A DNA stretch of 64,000 nt from Triplophysa rosa (taxonomy: Eukaryota > Chordata > Actinopteri > Cypriniformes > Nemacheilidae). The position numbers were made by a program, and so were the translations under genes. A model generated the notes under the pieces. It saw only the letters and a program-made list of their open reading frames with translations, searched no databases and was not told the DNA's origin. The stretch is taken from positions 8,214,561 to 8,278,560 of the forward strand of contig NC_079898.1 in assembly GCF_024868665.1 (NCBI RefSeq), written 5' to 3'. Position 1 is the first letter of the stretch; every line of letters begins with the position of its first letter. Positions 55,600-64,000 of the stretch are shown here, in pieces.

Positions 55600-55879
55600 T
55601 AAGACTAGGGTGTGTTTCAATTAGAGATATAAGCGTGTGTTTGTGTTAGTGTCTGGAGGGAATTTCCAGCGCTCTCTCAATGTGCACGTTAGCAGAAGTT
55701 GAATAAGAGGCTGTATAGTAATAAATGCTGTCATTGCTCCTGTTTAGAATGCAAAGTAGTCAGAAGTTGCCTCTGGTAAACGTTTACAAAGAATGTTTAT
55801 TCCTGTGCTTCGCTTAAATAGTTCCATCAAAAATTAACATGTCATTTCCAGTGTGTATGAACTATTTTCAATGGTGCTT

Positions 55880-56282
55880 TTTAAAGGAACCGTTCACCCA
55901 GAAATGGCACTTCTGTCATCATTTACTCATTTGTTCTAAATCTGTATTTTTTTATGAACACAGAGAACGATATTTGCAAGAATGCTTGTAACCAAACAAT
56001 TCTTGGCCACCATTGACTACCACAGTAGGAAAGTTGCTTTTTTGTTGAACGCAAAGGAACATATTTTGAAGAATGAAGGAAAGCAAACAGTTTTGGGGCA
56101 CTTTTGACCACCATTGTCATTTTTCCTACTATGGTAGTCAAGAACGGTTTGCTCTCCTACATTCTTCAAAATATCTTCTTTTGTGTTTAACAGAACAAAG
56201 AAATGTATACAGATTTGGAACAACTCAAGGGTGAGTAAATGACGACAGAATTTTTACATTTTGGCTGAACCGTCCCTTTAAG
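55880..56282. mobile_element. Angel-like foldback MITE, both ends present
   Basis: Left AAAGGAACCGTTCACCCAGA and, in complement, right AAAGGGACGGTTCAGCCAAA. Inner arms CTGTCATCATTTACTCAT and GAGTAAATGACGACAGA pair. The middle contains two further inverted copies of the TAGTCAA/ACATTCTTCAAAATAT block. Confidence 0.85.
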
Positions 56283-56992
56283 TTAACTGCAGCAGAGATT
56301 CTGCTAAACATCTTTTCGGTTTAAATAAAATAAACTTGGCAACACATGAGGACACGTAATAGTGAATTTCATTTATTTCCTTGATATCCCAATATTGTGG
56401 ATTGATGAACAAGTTGAACCACACACAATGCTTTTGTGATTCAAAACATTTTGGTTTCGTGACCATGGAAGTTTATTTGTTGCTCAAGACCGTTTTGTTC
56501 TCGTCCAACCAGTAACTGACTGCAAACCTTCACAATTATAGGACCAATTTGTTTGGAAAAGGCCAAAATTGTGTTACGAGAAAGAAAGACGCGCGCCCAG
56601 CCCCCAACTTCCAAAAATCTTATCTCGCTAACTGAAAACAGAGGATGTTTTCTCATATGTAATAATCCTGATGTCTCAAAATAACCCAGGCTTTGTTATC
56701 ATACGATATCAGTTTTCATGGTGATGTCATCATGACTATTACTTCCTCATCTTTCATACAGTCTTCTGTGGTTGATGAGATTTTCGTCAGTGCGGTGTGG
56801 AACGAATCTGAATGCACTTCCCAAAACACGGCTTCAGAAGAGATGCTAATGTCAGCGGGTATCTGGAAAGCCATGGTTAGTCCTGTCCCAGTCAACTGTG
56901 ATGTCACTATCACCCCATCATATGAGTCAGTCAGAAACTGGGATTTTGCCTTTGAACTTTGTGCTGTAGTCATACAGTACGCACACAAACAC
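56283..56992. other. Low-copy non-coding stretch
   Basis: Overlapping frames of 90-103 codons on opposite strands (56693-57004) have no domain support. Confidence 0.4.
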
Positions 56993-57179
56993 TTTAAAGG
57001 ATAGGTTATCCTAAAATTACAATTCTGTCATTATTTGCTCTTCCTCAGTTTTATTCATTAGTTTTTATTTATTTGTGGAGCTAAACAGCCACTGGTCACT
57101 GTGAACTTACATGACAGGAACCGTGTAACTATTCTTGAAAATCGACGTTAAGTTCAGAATTGTCTACTGTTCCTTTAAA
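56993..57179. mobile_element. Angel-like foldback MITE, short
   Basis: TTTAAAGGATAGGTTATCCT at the left and CCTTTAAA at the right, with CTGTCATTATTTGCTC inside; an internal deletion derivative. Confidence 0.6.
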
Positions 57180-57869
57180 TATAGTTACTGTCTGAAGATG
57201 CATTCAGCTCCCAATTACCCGGAAAAGACTCGGTAAACACAGCATGTGCTATCTGTTAAGAAAACAGTGACGCACCAGTTACTTTTGTAAACCCAATTAG
57301 TCATAAAGTCTTTGACCCACTTCTGCCCTTATATACACACATCCACACAACTTTAGTATCTATGCTACAGTCTATATTTGAGCCAAAGTCACTCGAGATT
57401 AAATTCTGACTCACAGCATCTCAGACCTTAGACTGCCTTGCTCTTTGATGTCCTCTTCTCTCCTTCCTAACTTGTTGTTGTTTTATGACTAAATCATATC
57501 ACTGTCTGGGTGAGATTTACTTTATGCTGGCCCCCTCAGACCGAGTAGCAGGAATAAAATCGTATCGTACGGCACGTAGCCCCTCAACAAGACCTGTTGA
57601 ACTTGCGCAGGACGATATACTGTAAACACTGGTGGTTGATGACAAAGGTACAGCTACTGTAAATATATTCTGAGAGTAATGTGTGACATCCCGGCTGTAT
57701 CACTGCCATATGTAGAGATCATGTGAGCAAGGACTTACAGTATCACCAGGATGATTAAATAAATCAAGATTAGTTAGGAGGAGACTAATGTTGCTTTAAG
57801 GAAACAACCATGACTCTTTTAACAACTCCATTTTTCAACATTCATTTTGACGTCATCTCTTACTGTACA
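57180..57869. other. Low-copy non-coding stretch
   Basis: Nothing recognised. Confidence 0.4.
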
Positions 57870-58113
57870 TGAAGAGTTTGGTTCCAAAATGAGATAACTA
57901 TGTTTTTTTAATTTTTCAAAAATTGTCTTTTTTATTATGTTATCGTGTTTTTATTGTTTTATTGTGTTAGCTGTATTTTTGGAGTTATTATGGCTTAAAT
58001 CAAAACAAACCAACTGCAGTTTGATTGATATTAATTGGAATGCAAAATAAAAAACATGATTTTTGAAAATGTTTGAAAACAGAGTTATCTCATTTTGGAA
58101 CCAAACTCTTCAT
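57870..58113. mobile_element. Foldback MITE, GAAGAGTTTGGTTCCAAAA family, copy 2
   Basis: TGAAGAGTTTGGTTCCAAAA with TGAGATAACT at the left and its almost perfect complement at the right (AGTTATCTCATTTTGGAACC, AAACTCTTCA). The interior matches copy 1 at 2841-3091. Confidence 0.88.
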
Positions 58114-58298
58114 ATCATCATTTGTGTCAACTGAGACCGCCAGAAAATTTCTAGAGCAATCTGATCAATAAAAAAATTATTGGTGCTCATAAATGCAAAG
58201 TACAGAACTGATAACACCAAATTATTGCCATGTTTTGGACCATGGTGTTTTGTAACTAGATTAGCCATACAAATACCATACCACAGTAATCTACCACA

Positions 58299-58675
58299 TC
58301 TTTTTGGAGGATCTATTGACAGAAATACAATATAATATAAAGTACATTCAGAGGTGTATAAAGATCTTACATAATATAGCGTTGTGTTTTTATTACTTTA
58401 GGATGAGTTATTTCTATCTACATACACCCCGGGTCCCCTTACATGGAATATCCCATGATGTTTCTACAATAGCCATAAACGGACATGCTTCACAGAGCGT
58501 GTTTCGTAAATACGTTATGTCCTTCGCCAAAGAACCGAAAATCTGACAACATCTTAGTCCTGTGTCAGCCGTCGTAGTGCTTCGAAAGAGGTGGGTTAGC
58601 GGTGGAGTGAGCCGTTGGTTGCAATTCGCAACCTCACCACTAGATGCTTCTAAATATCATGCACAGCACCTTTAA
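58299..58675 (-). mobile_element. TTAA-type MITE, AAAGG(T/A)CCAG family, copy 2
   Basis: The reverse-orientation counterpart of 44051-44421: TTTTTGGAGGATCTATTGAC at the left, GCAACCTCACCACTAGATGC and CACCTTTAA at the right. The left TTAAAGG end is missing. The right TTAA is at 58672-58675. Confidence 0.8.
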
Positions 58676-58989
58676 AGACAAACCAAAGGCAAAACAAAAA
58701 AATGACAAAAAGTCGACCCATAAACAAACACAGAACCGAAAAAAAACATACATCAAAATGTAGTTTACACCGATGGCCATCACGACCAGTCAGAACACAA
58801 ACATTTCAATAACAGTTAGTAAGCAGAGGCTTTTTCTGTAGGGTTTTGGAGATGTTTGAGAAAGAGAACGTTTTTTCTGCCACTGGTTTTCCAAGTGTTC
58901 TTGCAACCCAATTGGTAAAACATGATGTTAGCAACACAAAACATCATTAATTTAGTACCCCAGGAACACACATACTGATGTACATACAA
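58676..58989. other. Low-copy non-coding stretch
   Basis: Nothing recognised. Confidence 0.4.
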
Positions 58990-59045
58990 AAACATTAAAG
59001 GCATTATAAATCACTTTGCATAAAAGCATCGGCCAAATGCATAAA
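58990..59045 (+). repeat. SINE/LINE 3' tail fragment
   Basis: AATCACTTTGCATAAAAGCA followed by TCGGCCAAATGCATAAAT is a diverged copy of the tail at 59286. Confidence 0.7.
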
Positions 59046-59177
59046 TATATCTGTATAATTTGCAACTAAGATCTTAAAACAATTAAACCACATAAGCAGG
59101 AGCCATCACATCACCTACATTTTATGATGCAAGACCCTTTACATCTTTTACATGCCAGTGGAAATGAGGAATGAGAC

Positions 59178-59331
59178 ACAAACTGCACCCACAAATCACA
59201 CATGCACTAGCAACGCCAAGGTCATGGGTTCGATCCCAGGGGATTGCACATAGTCATAAACAAATGTATAATACAATGCAATGGAAGTCGCTTTGGATAA
59301 AAGCATCTGCCAAATGCATGAATGTAAATGT
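59178..59331 (+). mobile_element. tRNA-derived SINE, 5'-truncated
   Basis: A B-box-like GGGTTCGATCCCAGG (59227-59241) follows GCCAAGGTCAT. The 3' tail reads AAGTCGCTTTGGATAAAAGC, then ATCTGCCAAATGCATGAATG and TAAATG. The tail is shared with LINE-type 3' ends of fish. Confidence 0.82.
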
Positions 59332-59611
59332 TATGTTAGTGGGTGCTCGGAGCAGCTGTGATTTGTGGGAGTAGTTTGTGTTTAGTGTGGTTAGTTGAGG
59401 GTGGTCAGGATCACCCGGGCTGGTGCACAAATCCAGACACTCTGTGGTCAGAAGGGCATTTGCTTATCTTATAGGGTGAAAAAAGTGTGTGTTTGAAAAT
59501 GCATGTGGCCTGCTTTGAATTAATAGATTGATGTAGGTTTTATTTGTAAGACAACTTAAAGACATGGTAAAAAGACATGTTGTCATGAAATGTATTCATA
59601 TAACTTTGTGC

Positions 59612-59773
59612 TTTAAAGGAATATTGTTTACTTTCATGTTGTTCCAAACCTGCTGGTCTTCCATCTTGAGAATTTGTGAATAAATTGGACTGGACTTGTC
59701 CATTCATTGAAAAGGTCTGACTCGATTTGTTTATGAATCAAACATTTTATCTTCGTGTTACTGTTCCTTTAAG
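59612..59773. mobile_element. Angel-like MITE fragment
   Basis: TTTAAAGGAATATTGTTTAC and CATGTTGTTCCAAACCTGCT at the left, TGTTCCTTTAAG at the right; internally diverged. Confidence 0.55.
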
Positions 59774-60292
59774 TGTCTCGTAATGGAAGTGTTGAAGCTG
59801 AGTGGTTCGACTGAGAGCAGGCCATTGTTATGGTGACCAGAGCCTCTTGTCATCAACCTGTATAAACAACAGCAGAAATGCTGCTAAGTACATGCTGTAG
59901 CACTTTCCCACATACTCCACGAGAGCACTGCTTCGGGATAATACTGCAACGACAGCACAAATCTCAAACACGCATTAGTCCTTGCCATGTGAACGCGAGG
60001 AGAGCTGAGAGGAAGAGAGCAGATGAAAGAAGCCATCTTGGGTCTTGTTGATCCTCTTCATCCATCACAATCAGCACCGGGTTCAGCCCCCACAGTGCGG
60101 GCCATGTGCTGATTGTTAACACTGTGAAAAGGAGCGGGTGGGGTGATGATAGAAGGATGGAGAAAGAGTTGGGGAGGGGGTGGGTTGGATAAGGGACGTT
60201 TGGTGAAGTAAGCGCTCCGTATCTCACACACGTGTGAACATACATACACAAGCATACAGACATCTCATGTATGACCTCTAAATCTACTCTCT
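59774..60292. other. Low-copy non-coding stretch
   Basis: A 99-codon minus-strand frame (59964-60263) has no recognised domain. Confidence 0.4.
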
Positions 60293-60420
60293 TAAAGGCA
60301 TAGTTAACCCAAAATGAAAATGATTATTATCTTCTGCAGAACACAAAAGAAGATATTTAGAAGAACGCTTGTTGTTAACGATAACAAAATCTTTATTTTG
60401 ATGTGCACTTTCCCTTTAAA
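60293..60420. mobile_element. Angel-like MITE, internally deleted
   Basis: TTAAAGGCATAGTTAACCCA at the left, AGAACACAAAAGAAGATATT inside and TTTCCCTTTAAA at the right. Confidence 0.65.
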
Positions 60421-60980
60421 ATAAAGTTTCTGATTAAAGCCAAACAAGCCACAGAAGAACCTTTTTAATTTCCACACATTTAATTTTGTTGTTGTGTACA
60501 AAACCAAGACACTAATGCCCTCAGCGTGAAACACTGTTCAAACATGCTGCAAAGAACCATTGATGAAGTTTAGTCATCTCCGTCTGTCTTTCATTCCTCA
60601 CGTCCTCTCTAGCACAAACACTTTGCTGAACCTGTGAACTTCGGTTTAACGGAAAAACACAAGCAAGGATAACAGTTACTCTCTCGGTCTCCTTTAGTCT
60701 GGATGGAACCCCACGGCATTTCAGCAAACCTGTTTTTGACTAAAGAAATCGTTGCGTTCCACAGGTTGGACAGGCCTGGCCATGTGTTCACTTATTAGGT
60801 GTGATTTGTTGCTTCCAGGCAATAACAAAACAAATCTTTATCTTTGTGCATCGTATTCCACTGAACGATTATATGACATGTGAAAATGATTTACGCCGCC
60901 TCCAGTAAAAACGATCAGAACAGTTTCCTCATGTTACGTTGTTTATTAGCACTGTTGAATTTCTGTTTATTTTTTCATAT
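60421..60980. other. Low-copy non-coding stretch
   Basis: Nothing recognised. Confidence 0.4.
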
Positions 60981-61240
60981 AAAGTTCATATGAAGATGAA
61001 AATGTTGTTTTTTGGATCTTTCCACAAAACACAAAAGGTGAAAGAATATTCCCTACTTTGGTCTTTTCGGAGCTTGACAGCCCCTGTCACTCACTTTCAG
61101 TATATTAAAAACAGTGGCCAAGACATTTCGCAAAAATTAAGCTCTTGTATTCCACAGAAGAAACAAAAAGCCAGCGGGTTTGGCACAAGATGAGTAAATA
61201 ATGACAGAATTTCCATTCTCAGACGAACATCTCCTTTAAA
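60981..61240. mobile_element. Angel-like MITE, decayed left side
   Basis: Right arm ATGAGTAAATAATGACAGAA and CTCCTTTAAA; an inner TTCCACAGAAGAAACAAAAA block. The left end is hard to place. Confidence 0.55.
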
Positions 61241-62255
61241 TGTTATTTATCGATTATTTGTATTTTTTCATGCAGTTCACATTCTTGCATTTCATCGGCA
61301 GCGAATGAAAAACATGCGCGCACGTTGTTTCCCCCCATCTTTCTCCCTTCTGTTTTAAATTTCTCCATATTGCTTTTTATGTGCCCAAGAATAATGAAAT
61401 TCATCTGTTTCCACCAGCGCTGGTAATGTAATCTCACTTCATTTAGTTTAATAAGCAAAACCAACTGACTCTCTGTACTTCGTTTTTACGTGCGAGCGTG
61501 TGTTTATGTGTGCGTGTAGCGGCACACACGCATGTGTTTCATAATATCTGTGAATTAGGACTCTATATTTAGCCTGCCCTGCACCCCACGTTGACTTTTT
61601 TCCCTTCTTGATTCTCTCCCCGACTCTGTTCGTGTGAATCGGGGCCGGATACTGCGAGTGGAAACTCAAAGAGTTCTCTCTGTGTTTCTATAACCCCTCT
61701 GTCAATTGCTCTGACTAAAGTTGTTTAGAATATGCAATGACAGCCGTGGTGGCTTCGCAGGAATGTGAATATTGCTTTACAATAGAGCCTCAGGGGCATG
61801 CAATGATCCGTGCAAGCGTCCGTCTCTTGTACAATACACCCGGTTCCCTAAAACGAGCCCTATACCCCTATTCCTAGACAATGAGCCTGCCTGGGCCCTG
61901 CTTTTATCAAGCTCTAGAATGGATTTTTGTTTTGTGAAACAGTTCTGGGATGTGTGTCAGTTATATATGCATATACTGTATGTGTGGGTGTCTTTGTGTA
62001 TCTTGCTTCATGAATACTCTGCAGTGGGCCTGTCCCAGCATGTAAAAGTTGTTTTAGGGAGTACCTAACAAAAGCAGTGATGAAACTAACTTTAATAACT
62101 CTGCTATTCCAGTAATACATAAACAAGTAATATTTTAATGTCGCAGAGGTCAATTTTATAACCAGGTTGCTCTTTCAAAGGTCGGATTGGATGAGATCTC
62201 AGTTGTGTTTTTTTTTAATCAACTTAGTTTCATTGCAACAAACGAGAATAAAAAA
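61241..62255. other. Low-copy non-coding stretch, possibly conserved
   Basis: 61250-61460 and 61540-61820 look non-repetitive and of even composition, as conserved non-coding DNA often does. No exon can be supported. Confidence 0.35.
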
Positions 62256-62669
62256 AATCTGTTTTCATTTACTCACCCTCGAGTTGTTCCAAATCTGTTT
62301 AAATGTCTTTGTTCTGATGAACACAGCGAAAGATATTGGAAGACTGCTTGTAACCAAACTGTTCTTGGCCATCATTGACTACCATAGTTGGGAAAAAATG
62401 ACAATGGTAGTCAACAGTGCCCCAGAACGTTTTGCTTTCCTACATTCTTCAAAATATCTTATTTTGTGTTCAATAGAACAAAGACATTTATAAAGCAGTT
62501 TATCCTACCACGGTAGTCAATGATGGCCAAGATCTGTTTGGTTATTAGCATTCTTCCAAATGTCTTTCCCTGTTTTTATCAGAACAAAGACATTTATACA
62601 GATTTGGAACAACTCGAGGGTGAGTAAATGATGACAGACTTTTCATTTTTGGGTGAACTGTCCCTTTAA
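62256..62669. mobile_element. Angel-like foldback MITE
   Basis: Left arm TTCATTTACTCACCCTCGAG with GTTGTTCCAAATCTGTTTAA, right arm in complement AAAGGGACAGTTCACCCAAA. Inner TAGTCAA and CATTCTTCAAAATATCTT blocks as in 55880-56282. Confidence 0.82.
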
Positions 62670-64000
62670 GTGTATGGAGGTGTAAAATGAAGGTAGATGG
62701 TAGAGGTAAGATAATCTGGATTTGGCTAAAATTGCTGAAAAATGTCTGAGTTCATATTGAGATCTTCAATAATATTGACTTTTGATCGCAGACTTGACAA
62801 ATCTGAGCTTAGTTTGAGATGCTATTGAGATCTTTTCTGAAACTCCAATTGAGAATTTATGAGACTTCTGGTTGTTTTTCTCATGAGAAATATGCAGGAG
62901 ATTTAAGCAAAAATTTACATTTGCTCTCCATTTAATCTCATTGATGTCTAGTAGAAATAATAGAAATATTAAAGAGATCTCATCTGTGGTCTATCATTCG
63001 TATGGGGTGGTAAAGCTCTACATCACTTTGCGTTGTATTGTATTGCACAGAGGCAAATACATTGCCCTCTTTTTCAACATTATTTGTACTTTACTTTATT
63101 TATAGTGCACTTAAGCACTATTTTAAATGGCAGCCTGTATTGTCACTGCTTTAAATTATGAGTAGCTTGGGAGGCCACGGTAGTTTCAAAGAAGCTTCTC
63201 CAACATTGCTTTTCACATACAAACCATTGACACCGGATAACAAACAGCACAGCCTCAAGCGGGCAACCTGTCAAACAGGAGAAGTCTGAATGCAATCCAT
63301 GCGCCTGTTGCGGGCCAAAAGAAAGACGAAGGCCTTTAGCGATGCATTGCAGGATGAGGCAGAGGTGCACAGGGGCCTCCGGATTATGGTTGGCCGTCTT
63401 CACGCATTCTTTCTCATTTGGGGGCTCAGGATAAGGAAGCACCGCGTCCTGTCAGCTGTGGACCTCTCCTTCAAGCCCCGTCACTTGCATATCCACTGCA
63501 CATGATTTAGTTTGTACAGAGCTGTCTGTTATGCGTGAATGCTTGTCTGCACTTGTCATCCATTATGCAATATTTTAACATTGGGCAATGGATACCCCAT
63601 GCAAATTCACACACTTTTACAAACTACTTTGCTTCATTGTGTTTTCTCATTGATTCATGGTATCAGTGATGTCTTTCACACACACAGCCATACCTCTGAA
63701 TGAAGTTTAGCAAATAATACTAGTTTGCATGCATGCACGTGTAAAAGAGTGAAGATGATTGAACTGACATGTTAATGACGAAACAATTAAATGCCTAAAG
63801 CACAGACTTATTCATTATAATTATTTTTTTCAAATATTGCATGTTTTTTTTATGTCTGCCAGTGAATGAACCAAACCTCAAGGGCTTTATTTTCTTCCTG
63901 TTGTTCTTGACAGTGATTTAACGTTTTTCTGATTGACACTTTAATCGCTTCATTTAAGGATTAGTACGCGCTGAAGTCTTCATGAACACTGCCGCCGGGC
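62670..64000. other. Low-copy non-coding stretch to window end
   Basis: GAGATCT-rich patches lie at 62760-62990. 63270-63490 is GC-richer and non-repetitive; frames there on both strands have no domain support. Confidence 0.4.

Noticed and set aside
59227..59241. A functional tRNA gene at the second SINE
   Set aside because: Followed by a typical SINE/LINE tail and lacking the 5' half of a tRNA.
63143..63505. Conserved exon with frames on both strands
   Set aside because: Neither strand shows a domain or clear splice signals; recorded only as a possible non-coding conserved block.

Overview
This window is vertebrate nuclear DNA, most likely from a cyprinid (carp/zebrafish-type) fish. It is AT-rich, has long TG/CA and CT microsatellites, and is packed with repeat families of the type known from teleosts: foldback MITEs with GTTCACCC ends, hAT MITEs, L2-type LINE tails, a V-SINE/DANA-like tRNA SINE and DIRS retrotransposons. 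I find no convincing intact host protein-coding gene. One weak exon-like segment (about 48053-48289) is the only host-exon candidate, so the window is best read as intergenic or intronic.

Layout. 1-6.4 kb: a possible TTAA-type element carrying two perfect palindromes of estrogen-response-element form, then MITEs and microsatellites. 6.4-9.8 kb: a nest in which an L2-type LINE (minus strand) sits in an older MITE and is itself split by two hAT elements with 8-bp target duplications. 10-17.9 kb: MITEs (Tc1-like, hAT-like and others) in low-copy DNA. 18.0-19.3 kb: a hAT relic with a visible dimerisation-domain fragment, interrupted by a second LINE. 22.3-24.3 kb: a hAT element inside another hAT element.

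24.9-37.2 kb: two DIRS-type tyrosine-recombinase retrotransposons in the same orientation. Copy A has lost its right end; copy B is structurally complete. 38.6-48 kb: a SINE, MITEs, a short MADF-domain ORF and a THAP-like fragment. 49.0-52.5 kb: a 5'-truncated third DIRS copy (C), very close to A, again lying in a copy of the MITE that hosts the L2 element. 52.5-64 kb: a 1.56-kb TTAA-flanked element, more foldback MITEs, microsatellites and apparently low-copy sequence.

The dominant biology is the DIRS family. Each copy shows parts of gag, reverse transcriptase/RNase H and tyrosine recombinase, inverted terminal repeats with a TATA box, and an internal complementary region (ICR) made of the complements of the two element ends. 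The ICR and the termini change together between the B and the A/C subfamilies. All three copies are inactivated by frameshifts and stops. Superfamily names rest on motifs, terminal repeats and target duplications read by eye; no database comparison was possible.
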